From the NCBI RefSeq assembly GCF_000021965.1, contig NC_011832.1:806001-870000 (forward strand): a stretch of DNA of 64,000 nt, given 5' to 3'. A program made the position numbers and the translations under genes. The notes under the pieces are model-generated. The model saw only the letters and a list, made by a program, of their open reading frames with translations, was not told where the DNA came from and searched no databases. This DNA comes from Methanosphaerula palustris E1-9c (GTDB lineage Archaea; Halobacteriota; Methanomicrobia; Methanomicrobiales; Methanospirillaceae). Below are positions 44,636 through 53,569 of this stretch, in pieces (the stretch's first letter is position 1; each line of letters begins with the position of its first letter).

Positions 44636-47142
44636 AATCCTCGGTTATTGCCACAGTGGTTGAGAACGGTCTCTGCATCGGCTGTGGTCTCTGTGCAGCC
44701 CTCTGTCCGACCGGATCGCTGACAATGCAATGGAACCTAAACGGCGAGTACAACCCGAAAGAGACGAAGCCGTGCACGATCGCGTGCGGCCTCTGCCTGA
44801 GGATCTGCCCCTTTGCCGATACGGGTGAAGACGAGGATTCGATTGGGAAAGGACTCTATGGGGGTGTGCCGGGGATCGACCACCGTCCGGAGACCGGCTA
44901 CTACCTTGCCGTGTACAGGGGTTACTCGGAGCGGTATCGGCCGGCAAGTTCCTCGGGTGGGGTGGCAACCTGGATCCTGGACTCTCTGCTCGCTGCGGGT
45001 GTCGTCGACCATATCGTCTGTGTCGTTCCCACCGGTGACCCGGAGAGACTCTTCGCTTTTCAGGTCTTCGAGACTCGGGAGGACGTGCGCTCAGGCGCCG
45101 GCTCGGCATATTACCCGGTTGAACTGTCTGCAGTCGTCAGACATATCCTCGAAACACCGGGACGGTATGCCGTCACCGGCCTGCCCTGCTTCATCAAGGC
45201 GATCAGGCTCGCACAGCAGAGAAACGCAACGTTACGGGAGCGAGTCGTCGTCTGTGTCGGCCTCACCTGCGGGCAACTGAAGAGCAGGCACTTCACTGAT
45301 TACATCGCCTCCCTTGCTGGGGTGACGGGGAAGGTGACGGGGGTGTGCTACCGGGGGAAGAGCCCGGACCAGCCGGCGAGTAATTATCACTATCGTTTCA
45401 CCACCGCTGACAGGAATGAACGAAAGATATTCTGGAACGATGGGATTGCCGAGGCATGGACAAATCTCTGGTTCACTCCGAAGGCCTGCTGTTACTGTGA
45501 CGATATCTTCGCCGAGTGTGCCGATGTGACCTGTATGGATGCCTGGTTGCCGGAGTATTCGAGGGATTATCGAGGGACAAATCTGGTGATTATACGGTCG
45601 CCCCTGCTCCAGGATCTCATCTCAAGGGGTATAATGGATGGAGAACTACAAGCAGATCCTGCTCATATTCAGGATGTCATCCGCAGTCAGGCTGGGGTTA
45701 TAGAATTCAAGCGGCGCTCTCTGACATATCGATTGCATCTTGGTTTGAAGAGAGGGGAGAAGGTCCCGGGAAAGCGGGTTGGCCCCGAAAGACCGCCTCG
45801 TTTCATTCAGCGAGAGGTCGTTATGAAAGACCATGTGCGTGCGTCAGTTCAGAGCCTGTGGATAAAAAACCCGAGTGCAGAACACCTCAGAGAGAAGATG
45901 TGGTTGAGTATGAAACTGTTAGCATTCAGAAGCCGAATGATCAGGATAATAACATTGCCGATGAGAGGAACGAGACATATTTATCGTACGAAAATCCCGG
46001 GAATTTTAAAGAAAAATTCCATTAATGATTCTTATATACAATCCCCCTCCCATGCGACGATACTTCAAAACGCCCGCGAATCTTTGAATATCCCGACATA
46101 TGATGGATCAAATCAGATGGTTCATCCCTCGGTCATAGATTTTCTTGCAGAGCACGGTCTCCCTCAGTGGGGAGGTTTCCGCTTCTGGATGGTGATCACA
46201 CCGTATCCCTATGGTAATGATGCCTCCGAGAATCCATCCATCTATACCAGTAACGATGGAATAAACTGGTTTGTACCACCCCGTATCAACAACCCGATTG
46301 ATTATGCACCCGGAGGATGGGATCAGGGGTTCAATAACGATCCGGATATGGTGTATGATCCCGACCAGGATGAGATTCGTGTCTATTTCAGATTTGCATC
46401 CACCGATCACCTGAACGTGAAACTCGTCAGAATATCGAATGATCACGGTGTCAGTGAACCAATTACGGTGATATCCCAATCTCCATGGACTCAATCGGAT
46501 AATACCCACCGTTCGCTCTGTATCTGGAGGGAATCATCCCGTCGATGGCATATGTGGGGTGGGGGAGGAACAAAAACTCCGCCATACAATCTCTTCTATC
46601 GGTTCAGCGAGGACGGGATTCATTGGGAATCCCCCATCATCTGTCTGAATGATGAAGGGAATGATCCCTTTCAGGCTCTGGGTTACTCAAGCTGGCATAT
46701 CTCCTGTAAACCCAATTATTGTGAAGATCGGATAGAATTTTTAAGTTATGCAACACCGGTTTCATCAGAAGGTAAAGGAGTCCTTCTCTATGCCGAATGC
46801 TCTATGGGGAGTCCAACGCTTTTTCGAACTCCGATTGTTCAACCTATCCTACGCCCCTCGGAGTATGGTTGGGACAACGGCACCCTCTATCGGTGCAGTT
46901 TTTGCATAACCAACACGGGGGGTTGTTATTATTACCGAATCTGGTATTCTGCAGAATCCCATAACAATATCTGGAAACTGGGGTATACCGGGGGGTATAT
47001 TGGAACTGAATACAATAATGACCAGAAATCACCGGTTCATGAAAAGAATGGAGAACCAACGTCTTGTCATGGGAGATTCCGTGATTCCATCCAGGATCTG
47101 CATTGTTCTTTTCATTCGAGGGACACGGGAGGTGATTTCTGA
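44632..47142 (+). CDS. Fusion: FrhB-type Fe-S oxidoreductase plus beta-propeller
   Basis: 836 residues in one unbroken frame. Residues 1-about 420 are an F420 hydrogenase/dehydrogenase beta-subunit-like module: two ferredoxin cysteine sets (LCIGCGLCAALCPTG; CTIACGLCLRICPF), then SSSGGVATWILDSLL, TGLPCFIKAIRLAQQ and KACCYCDDIFAECADVTCMD. About 420-485 is a basic linker. From about 485 the protein looks like a GH32/43-type beta-propeller (ENPSIYTSNDGINWFVPPRI; NNDPDMVYDPDQDEIRVYFR; FYRFSEDGIHWESPIICLND). The second half is clearly more AT-rich. ATG 46117 (residue 496) could allow a separate propeller product, as a TATA-like cttatata lies near 46033. It is between a flippase and a pyruvyl transferase. 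Function is unknown. Confidence 0.78.
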   Translation: MKSSVIATVVENGLCIGCGLCAALCPTGSLTMQWNLNGEYNPKETKPCTIACGLCLRICPFADTGEDEDSIGKGLYGGVPGIDHRPETGYYLAVYRGYSERYRPASSSGGVATWILDSLLAAGVVDHIVCVVPTGDPERLFAFQVFETREDVRSGAGSAYYPVELSAVVRHILETPGRYAVTGLPCFIKAIRLAQQRNATLRERVVVCVGLTCGQLKSRHFTDYIASLAGVTGKVTGVCYRGKSPDQPASNYHYRFTTADRNERKIFWNDGIAEAWTNLWFTPKACCYCDDIFAECADVTCMDAWLPEYSRDYRGTNLVIIRSPLLQDLISRGIMDGELQADPAHIQDVIRSQAGVIEFKRRSLTYRLHLGLKRGEKVPGKRVGPERPPRFIQREVVMKDHVRASVQSLWIKNPSAEHLREKMWLSMKLLAFRSRMIRIITLPMRGTRHIYRTKIPGILKKNSINDSYIQSPSHATILQNARESLNIPTYDGSNQMVHPSVIDFLAEHGLPQWGGFRFWMVITPYPYGNDASENPSIYTSNDGINWFVPPRINNPIDYAPGGWDQGFNNDPDMVYDPDQDEIRVYFRFASTDHLNVKLVRISNDHGVSEPITVISQSPWTQSDNTHRSLCIWRESSRRWHMWGGGGTKTPPYNLFYRFSEDGIHWESPIICLNDEGNDPFQALGYSSWHISCKPNYCEDRIEFLSYATPVSSEGKGVLLYAECSMGSPTLFRTPIVQPILRPSEYGWDNGTLYRCSFCITNTGGCYYYRIWYSAESHNNIWKLGYTGGYIGTEYNNDQKSPVHEKNGEPTSCHGRFRDSIQDLHCSFHSRDTGGDF

Positions 47143-48377
47143 TGGATGAAGAAAGACCATTATTTCTTCTTGCAGGGAATGGCCCCTATGCAAACCGTGG
47201 GTGCGAAGCGATCGTCCGGGGAACGACGAAGATCCTTCGGGAGCAGTTCAAGGATCCCCGTTTCATCTGCTTCAGTCACTTCCAGTCTGAAGAGCAATAT
47301 CAAGAACAGTCTCTTTTGGAGACCGACGGGGCGATCGTCCACCTCGCCTCCAGTCTGCTCAATAAAAGATGGGTGATCCAGAATTTCTGGAAACCAGAGA
47401 CCTGGCGCAGGGTCTTACACTACTCTCTTGACCGTGATGCCTTCTCCTATGCCGACATGCTCCCGCATCTAGGTGAAGCGACTGCCGTCCTCTCTGTTGG
47501 AGGGGATAACTATTCTCTTGACTATGGAATGCCGGCCCGCTTCGTCGCCCTCGACGATCTTGTGCTTGCGCATGAACGGGTTCTGGCGATCTGGGGGGCT
47601 TCAGTCGGCCCGTTTGGTGCAATGCCTGACTATGAACGATATATGGGCGACCATCTCAGGAGGATCCCTGGCATCTTTGCTCGTGAGTCGGCCACCATCG
47701 AATACCTGAAGAGCATCGGAGTTAAGGAGAATGTGTATCCTGTTGCAGACCCGGCATTTCTCATGGATCCGGTGCGGCCGGAGGAGGAGATGCCCATCGA
47801 GGAGGGTGCGATCGGTCTCAACCTCAGTCCATTGATGGCGAAGTTCGTCACTGGTGGCGATCTGGAACGGTGGAGAGTGATGGCGGGAGCGATCATTGCG
47901 GAAGTGGCAGGAAGAACGGAGAGACCAGTCTATCTGATCCCTCATGTGGTAAATCTTGATTCAAATGATTATTCTTTTATGCAAAGCGCACTATCCGAGA
48001 TTCCGGGGGAAAAAAAGAATATTACCCTGGTCCCTCCCCGATACACTGCCGCTGAGACGAAGTGGGTCATCAGTCAGATGACACTCTTTGCCGGGTCACG
48101 GACGCATTCAACGATCGCCGCCCTCTCGTCGGGTGTGCCGGCCCTGAGCTTTGCGTACAGCATCAAGGCTCAGGGGATCAACAGGGATCTCTTTGGTCAT
48201 AATGACTACTGTGTGGATCCCCATGATCTCGATGTGGAGAGAACTACCGATCGGATCGTGTCGATGCTGGATGAAGAGGCTTCGATCCGGATGGAATTGC
48301 GAGAGCGTATTCCTGGTGTTCAGAAGCTGGCACGAGATGCTGGAATAGGGCTGAAACGACTGATCGGAGAGGAGTGA
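47142..48377 (+). CDS. Polysaccharide pyruvyl transferase
   Basis: 411 residues of the CsaB/WcaK family that adds ketal pyruvate from PEP to a sugar. It opens LFLLAGNGPYANRGCEAIVR and has VLSVGGDNYSLDYG, LAIWGASVGPFG, IFARESATIEYLKSIGV and the late GSRTHSTIAALSSGVPALSFAYSIKAQGI motif with the catalytic-region Arg/His. FrhB-type proteins are frequent neighbours of this family in exopolysaccharide clusters. Its first base is the last base of the preceding gene, so the two are translationally coupled. Confidence 0.92.
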   Translation: MDEERPLFLLAGNGPYANRGCEAIVRGTTKILREQFKDPRFICFSHFQSEEQYQEQSLLETDGAIVHLASSLLNKRWVIQNFWKPETWRRVLHYSLDRDAFSYADMLPHLGEATAVLSVGGDNYSLDYGMPARFVALDDLVLAHERVLAIWGASVGPFGAMPDYERYMGDHLRRIPGIFARESATIEYLKSIGVKENVYPVADPAFLMDPVRPEEEMPIEEGAIGLNLSPLMAKFVTGGDLERWRVMAGAIIAEVAGRTERPVYLIPHVVNLDSNDYSFMQSALSEIPGEKKNITLVPPRYTAAETKWVISQMTLFAGSRTHSTIAALSSGVPALSFAYSIKAQGINRDLFGHNDYCVDPHDLDVERTTDRIVSMLDEEASIRMELRERIPGVQKLARDAGIGLKRLIGEE

Positions 48378-48378
48378 T

Positions 48379-49344
48379 ATGCCAGATATACCCACTGTCT
48401 CGGTTGTCATCCCCCTCTATAACAAAGAGCCTTATATCGCCCGTGCACTGAACTCGGTCCTTGCCCAGACCGTTCAGGACTTTGAAGTGCTCGTCGTCGA
48501 CGATGGCTCCACCGACGGCGGGGTGAAGGTCGTCAGAGGGATGAGGGATCCGCGGATCCAGCTGGTTCAACAGGAGAACTGTGGGGTTTCTGCTGCGAGG
48601 AATAGGGGAATTGAGGAGTCGAGGGCGGCGTTGATCGCATTCCTGGATGCGGATGATGAGTGGCTGCCTGCCTTTATCGAGACAATTGTGCGGTTACAGG
48701 CATTGTATCCTGATGCCGGCCTCTTTGGGACAGCATATGAGGTCGATTTTCCTGGTTCTATGGTGCCGAGGATCTATAGGAAAAGCCTGGGAGATAGGCT
48801 GCTTTCATCATATTTTGGTGCACTCGTACAGTTTGGATCCATGATCTTCAATTCATCTTCGTTTGCTGCTCCAAAGGATGTTCTTATGGATGTGGGGGGC
48901 TTCCCCTCTGGTGTACGATGGAATGAAGATGGTACGCTGTGGGGGAAGATTGCACTTCACTATCCTGTCGCCTATAGCCCCGATGTTTGTTCTATTTACC
49001 ACCAGTACTCAGCAAACAACTCTTCTGGAATTACAGAATATCTGAAGAATCCATTTCTTCAGTATATTTCCACCATTCCCCCTGAAAAAATGATGAATCG
49101 TGACGATGCAGGAGACCTCATGGAGTACAGCGATCTCTGTCGACTTGCAACCATTTCATACAATATCAACTCCGGTTATGGGAAAAGAGCAAGGGCGGAG
49201 TTATTATCGGTGACATCCCCTCGCTATACCTGGAAAAAGTACAAACTTCGGGCTATTTCGTATCTTCCCCCCCCAATAATGGGAATGATACGTAACCATG
49301 CAAAAACCCTGTCGTACCTGAAGAGAAAAATAATTCACACGTGA
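48379..49344 (+). CDS. Family 2 glycosyltransferase
   Basis: 321 residues with a GT-A domain: VSVVIPLYNKEPYIARALNS, DFEVLVVDDGSTDGG, GVSAARNRGIEESRAALIAF and the LDADDEW metal-binding DxD. It has no membrane helix and probably transfers a sugar in the cytoplasm to the lipid-linked oligosaccharide. GC content is higher in the first 90 codons than in the rest. The ATG follows the pyruvyl transferase stop directly. Confidence 0.92.
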   Translation: MPDIPTVSVVIPLYNKEPYIARALNSVLAQTVQDFEVLVVDDGSTDGGVKVVRGMRDPRIQLVQQENCGVSAARNRGIEESRAALIAFLDADDEWLPAFIETIVRLQALYPDAGLFGTAYEVDFPGSMVPRIYRKSLGDRLLSSYFGALVQFGSMIFNSSSFAAPKDVLMDVGGFPSGVRWNEDGTLWGKIALHYPVAYSPDVCSIYHQYSANNSSGITEYLKNPFLQYISTIPPEKMMNRDDAGDLMEYSDLCRLATISYNINSGYGKRARAELLSVTSPRYTWKKYKLRAISYLPPPIMGMIRNHAKTLSYLKRKIIHT

Positions 49345-49761
49345 TTTTAAAGACAACGTCATGAGTAGTTGATGGTTGTTTGGACACGACTTCCTCTCAA
49401 AAACAAACCGTCTTTCTGCTCGATCAGTGGCATCGGTCAATATGGGATTCCCCCATGGTAGCGGGTCAATAACAATTCTTTGAAACCCGACAGGTTCACC
49501 TGGAGACGATCGATATCCCTCTGGTGTGCGCCAGTTCTGGGGATGTCACTTTTTATTAAAGGACAATTCCTGTAAAATTGGGAATTTTTAAATATTAATA
49601 CGTATATTTCCCTCCACTCCAACATATCTTCATCCGAGGATATGATCTCAAATGAAAATGAGGTCGGTGCACAGGGATCTTCTCGGACGAGAAATCTGCC
49701 TGGAAGAGAGTATGGATCTCTAATCTCCCTGAACGATCGGCCTCTTGAGGACTGGTTCATC
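49345..49761. other. Gap with the second copy of the 30-bp element
   Basis: No gene is seen in the first 240 bases; the leftward frame at 49437-49763 mirrors the repeat. The element at 49587-49616 probably drives the deacetylase operon. The deacetylase frame extends back to an ATG at 49642 but that extension has no similarity to the family. Confidence 0.45.
49587..49616 (+). repeat. 30-bp promoter-type element, copy B
   Basis: Exact match to 39861-39890. It lies about 145 bases upstream of the deacetylase ATG at 49762 and 26 bases upstream of an alternative ATG at 49642. Flanking bases diverge. Confidence 0.8.
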
Positions 49762-50685
49762 ATGAATAAAAGGAATGCAAGTCTTTCGGTAACTGTTGAT
49801 ATTGAGGATTGGTATCATATTCCTTCAGTCTGTGGCTCCTCATTTTCTACCTATCCAGATGTAGATGGTTTTTTTAAGCACTGGCATGGGCGCTATGATT
49901 ACTTGACAGAACCAACCATGCGGGTCTTGACCCTCCTTGACCGCTATCATATCACGGCAACCTTTTTTGTCGTGGCTGATGTTGTTGAACATTATCCTGG
50001 ATTGGTTGAATCAATTGTCGATCAGGGACATGAAATTGCCTGTCATGGATTACATCACGAATGCAAGATAGATTCTGTAACAAAAAAACCTCGTTTTGGA
50101 AGGGACGATTTTGAGGAGAGAACCAGAAAAGCAAAGCGAATTCTGGAGAAAGTATCTGGCGAGAGGGTGGTTGGTTACCGGGCTCCGAATGCACTCATCG
50201 GTGGATGGATGCTCGATTCCTTGGAGAAAATAGGTTTTCTTTATGATTCATCAGTATGCGTCAATTCATTTTACAATAAGACTGATTCTATGTTGAACGG
50301 TGTATCCACAGATCCATACCATCCGAAAATTCATGGTTTGGAATCGACCATAAATTCTGATAGATCTTTTATTGAATTTCCATGGGCACATTTAGATATT
50401 GGAATGAAAATTCCCACATCCGGTGGACCTATGTTGAGATTTTTGGGTGCACACATTATTCAAAAAGGGATTCATCAGAGTTTAAGCCGTGGTCATACTG
50501 TATTTTATTTTCATCCCATCGATCTTTCCCATGAAACATTTCCAAAAGTTGGCAATAAAAGGCGATTTTACTGGATTATTAAAGGGAGCGTTGTTGAAGA
50601 TCGAGTGAAACAAATACTGGATGGCAATAGTAGCGTACAATATACTTGTTTAAGAGATTATGTGGAGGACGGATATGGATTATAA
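49762..50685 (+). CDS. Polysaccharide deacetylase, exosortase-cluster (DUF3473) type
   Basis: 307 residues (longer if ATG 49642 is used). CE4 motifs: SVTVDIEDWYHIP (DxED base), TATFFVVADVVEHYP, IVDQGHEIACHGLHHECK (metal His), VGYRAPNALIGGWMLDSLEK and the late TVFYFHPIDLSHETF. The order and HPID ending recall the deacetylases of bacterial exosortase/PEP-CTERM polysaccharide clusters. There is no signal peptide. The stop overlaps the FemAB gene by 11 bases. DNA is strongly AT-rich. Confidence 0.85.
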   Translation: MNKRNASLSVTVDIEDWYHIPSVCGSSFSTYPDVDGFFKHWHGRYDYLTEPTMRVLTLLDRYHITATFFVVADVVEHYPGLVESIVDQGHEIACHGLHHECKIDSVTKKPRFGRDDFEERTRKAKRILEKVSGERVVGYRAPNALIGGWMLDSLEKIGFLYDSSVCVNSFYNKTDSMLNGVSTDPYHPKIHGLESTINSDRSFIEFPWAHLDIGMKIPTSGGPMLRFLGAHIIQKGIHQSLSRGHTVFYFHPIDLSHETFPKVGNKRRFYWIIKGSVVEDRVKQILDGNSSVQYTCLRDYVEDGYGL

Positions 50686-51724
50686 TCTATCGTATGTTTC
50701 AGATAACCATTGTCAAAAATGGGATGATTTTCTTCAAAAAAATGATGATAGCAATGTATTTCAGCAATTCGGATGGAAAGAAATTATTCGGAAGGTTTAT
50801 GGTCCTAAACCCTATTATCTGGTAGCAGAGGATGAGTCTGGCACAATCTGTGGAAGTCTGCCCTTATTCCTTGTAACCGGTCTTCTCTTTAAGAAAAAAT
50901 TAATATCCGTCCCTTATGTACCTTATGGTGGAATCTGTTGTACTGATGATACGGTACGAGAAAAATTGCTCCTTGAAACGCTCTTATTAGTTGAAAAATT
51001 GAAGATTGATAACCTTGAGATCCGATCCGATCATTGTCAAATCTCTCCTTTTGATGACATCAACTCCCCCCTGTCGATGTATACCAATTATTCAACTTTT
51101 TTTCTGGACCTGTCAAAAAGTGTAGATCAGGCCTGGGCGGATATTGGTAAGAATAAAAGGAATAGGGTTAGAAAAGGAGAAAGCCTGGGGCTTAAATATG
51201 AAATATGTAATGGAGATAATGATTCGATCGATGAATTTTACGAAGTGTACTCTGTGAACATGAGAAGATTGGGCACCCCTGTGCATGATAAACGATTCTT
51301 CAGGGCAATCTCCAGTACGTTTAAAGATACAATGTATGTAGCGAACGTGTTATTTCATAACGATGTCATTTGTTCTCAGATTCTATTGGGGTATAAGGAT
51401 ATCTTAATCTCTGGGTGGGGTTCGTCATTACCTGAGTGCCGGAAATTTTCTCCAACCAATCTCTTGGACTGGAACTCGATAAACTTTGGGCATGAAAATG
51501 GCTACAACTGGTTGGATTTTGGGAGAAGCCCGGTTAATTCTGGAAATTATAATTATAAAATGAGATGGGGTGCTCGGGAAGTTCCATTACATTATTACTA
51601 CCTGAAAAAAAAGGGATATATCTCAAATCAAAATAAATATTCACATCTATCGAGATACTGGAGTAAAATTCCCCTGTCGGTTACAAAGATTGTTGGACCT
51701 CTGATAAGAGGAAAAATTGAATGA
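50675..51724 (+). CDS. FemAB/GNAT-like aminoacyl or acyl transferase
   Basis: 349 residues opening MDYNLSYVSDNHCQKWDDFL and containing NVFQQFGWKEIIRKVYGPKPYYLVAEDE, the SVPYVPYGGICC segment, NKRNRVRKGESLGLKY, FGRSPVNSGNYNYKMRWGAR and a central PTNLLDWNSINFGHENG. This matches the double-GNAT FemAB-like family that attaches amino acids or acyl groups in bacterial EPS and peptidoglycan pathways. ggagg about six bases ahead chooses ATG 50675. It follows the deacetylase with overlap. Substrate unknown. Confidence 0.82.
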   Translation: MDYNLSYVSDNHCQKWDDFLQKNDDSNVFQQFGWKEIIRKVYGPKPYYLVAEDESGTICGSLPLFLVTGLLFKKKLISVPYVPYGGICCTDDTVREKLLLETLLLVEKLKIDNLEIRSDHCQISPFDDINSPLSMYTNYSTFFLDLSKSVDQAWADIGKNKRNRVRKGESLGLKYEICNGDNDSIDEFYEVYSVNMRRLGTPVHDKRFFRAISSTFKDTMYVANVLFHNDVICSQILLGYKDILISGWGSSLPECRKFSPTNLLDWNSINFGHENGYNWLDFGRSPVNSGNYNYKMRWGAREVPLHYYYLKKKGYISNQNKYSHLSRYWSKIPLSVTKIVGPLIRGKIE

Positions 51725-51857
51725 GGTGATAACTGGGCATCATGACCCTCCTTCACCAATCTGTCATTTCCAATTGGTATACCTTATTTTTGATTATCGG
51801 CTCACTTCGTTTTGCTCCTTATCACTGTTTCTGGCACCGCCTTCCTCTGTGAAATAG

Positions 51858-51868
51858 ATATATATACA
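51858..51868 (+). promoter_or_regulatory. Candidate TATA box upstream of beta-helix gene 4
   Basis: The run gatatatatac is a strong archaeal TATA match about 130 bases upstream of the ATG at 52000. The long leader would be unusual, so this is tentative. Confidence 0.3.
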
Positions 51869-51999
51869 TATTTTGAGTTCATCTCACTACTCATCCTACG
51901 CTTCTCATATCGGTGGAGTGCAGTAGTACTCAATGATATGAGGGCTGCGGAATACTATGAGTTTGGGACGGCCTCAATGACTGCTGTTAGGTGGTTCTG

Positions 52000-53355
52000 A
52001 TGGATGGGCATAGTAGATCCATTATACTTGTTGCCGTTATGTTCATTCTGATTGCTGTTGGGTTCTCTACTGTATCAGTTATTATTGATGTGCCTCAATT
52101 TCTGTCAGAACATATCGAAAATGTCGATAATCCGATCACGATGGGTTCTCTATTTACCACTGTTGAGGCGGTGACAAAAGCGAATACTGCATATACCATG
52201 GGGAATACCCGCCTTGCCCAGATGCAACAGGCCTATCAGGCATGGGCCGTTCCCTCTCGACCGGATCTCGTTAAGATTGCCACCAATGTCAGGTCATCCG
52301 GGCTGAAGGGGGATGGTGTCACCGACGATACTGCCGCCCTTCAATCGCTCCTTACGAAACTCCCATCTGGTTCGACGATCTACTTCCCTCCCGGTCAGTA
52401 CCGGATCGATGGACCGATCCGCATCAATAAACCAGTAACTCTGTTCGGGGAGTCGGGAACCGTATTCGACTGTCAAAGAGCGACACAGTATGTCTTCACC
52501 CTGAATGCCAAAGGCTCGTCCGCGTCGAGGTTGAAGGGCGTGACCATCACCGGGATCGTCTTTGAAGGCCCCGGGATTGAAACCGATCCGGCGATGATTG
52601 ATGCCTATTATCTCCAGACCTTCCATGTATCCTATGTAAAGTTCCATAATATCGGGTATGCAGCAATTCGCGTGAACACCTGCACTGATGTCACGATTGA
52701 GGAGTCAATCTTCGATAACGTCTTTCAGTCCGGACTGGGATATGGGGTCAGTATCACCGACCACAGCGATCGGATATACATCCATGACAACTTCTTTGTC
52801 ACCAAAGGAAGGCATAGCATCACAACCGGAACCAGTAACACAAACCTGCCTGAGGCAGAGTATGTGCAGAGTGTCACGGTCGAAAACAATTATTTTGAAA
52901 ATACAACCGAACAGGCGGTCGATGCACATAAACCAACCGCTGGACCCTATATCGTCAAGGGCAATGTCATGAACAACTGTGCCCAGGGAGTCGACCTCGG
53001 GAATGGTTCAGCGGAGATCACCGATAATGTGATGATCAACTGTAAGAGTGGAATCGTTTTAACCAATATGAACGTTGATCCGGATAATCTGGGGCCTAAA
53101 GTGGATCGGATTGTGGACAATACGATGATCAATATCCTCTATGAGGCCATAGATGTCGACCGAACCAATATCCTGATTCAGGGAAATATTGCGAAAGGTA
53201 CGAAGAGCGGGTCTGGAATAATAATCGCGGAGTACTCCCCCGACTCCTGTAAAATTGTTGGAAATATATTGGATGATTTTAATCGTGGGATCCAGATCGG
53301 TATTCCCGGTCCAGGGATTTCATTGGAAAATAACGCTGAAATTTCAACTCAGTAG
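52000..53355 (+). CDS. Secreted beta-helix protein (paralog 4)
   Basis: 451 residues. Signal peptide or anchor MDGHSRSIILVAVMFILIAV, a short variable stretch, then the shared pectate-lyase-like helix (RSSGLKGDGVTDDTAALQSL, IYFPPGQYRIDGPIRI, VTITGIVFEGPGIETDPAMI). It is closest to paralog 3. The extreme C-terminus differs (IIIAEYSPDSCKIVG ... NNAEISTQ). ATG 52000 is chosen: aggtgg precedes it and the same ATG register is used in paralogs 2 and 3. It lies between the FemAB and DUF354 genes and may bind or cut the polymer they help to build. Confidence 0.85.
   Translation: MDGHSRSIILVAVMFILIAVGFSTVSVIIDVPQFLSEHIENVDNPITMGSLFTTVEAVTKANTAYTMGNTRLAQMQQAYQAWAVPSRPDLVKIATNVRSSGLKGDGVTDDTAALQSLLTKLPSGSTIYFPPGQYRIDGPIRINKPVTLFGESGTVFDCQRATQYVFTLNAKGSSASRLKGVTITGIVFEGPGIETDPAMIDAYYLQTFHVSYVKFHNIGYAAIRVNTCTDVTIEESIFDNVFQSGLGYGVSITDHSDRIYIHDNFFVTKGRHSITTGTSNTNLPEAEYVQSVTVENNYFENTTEQAVDAHKPTAGPYIVKGNVMNNCAQGVDLGNGSAEITDNVMINCKSGIVLTNMNVDPDNLGPKVDRIVDNTMINILYEAIDVDRTNILIQGNIAKGTKSGSGIIIAEYSPDSCKIVGNILDDFNRGIQIGIPGPGISLENNAEISTQ
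52165..53355 (+). repeat. 1.2-kb beta-helix homology block, copy 4
   Basis: Direct with copies 1 and 2, inverted with copy 3. It is closest to copy 3. Confidence 0.85.
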
Positions 53356-53569
53356 CAACCCTCGGTGTTCCAAAATGGTATAATCAAAAAACCTCGTTCT
53401 TGAGGGTATATTTTTAAATTAATTATAAATATTCGAACCGATATGTTACCATAACCATGATATGATATTCTTTGGACTTATGAGTAAACCTTAAAAAAAC
53501 GTACCTGATCGTTTAAGGAATTGACATTTGATCTGAAGATACAAATGCATGATAGTGAAGGTGTGATGA

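Noticed and set aside
39708-49763. Leftward frames at 39708-40127 and 49437-49763 sharing an 11-residue match
   Set aside because: The shared residues come from translating the exact 30-bp element on the reverse strand; the remainder of the two frames is unrelated.
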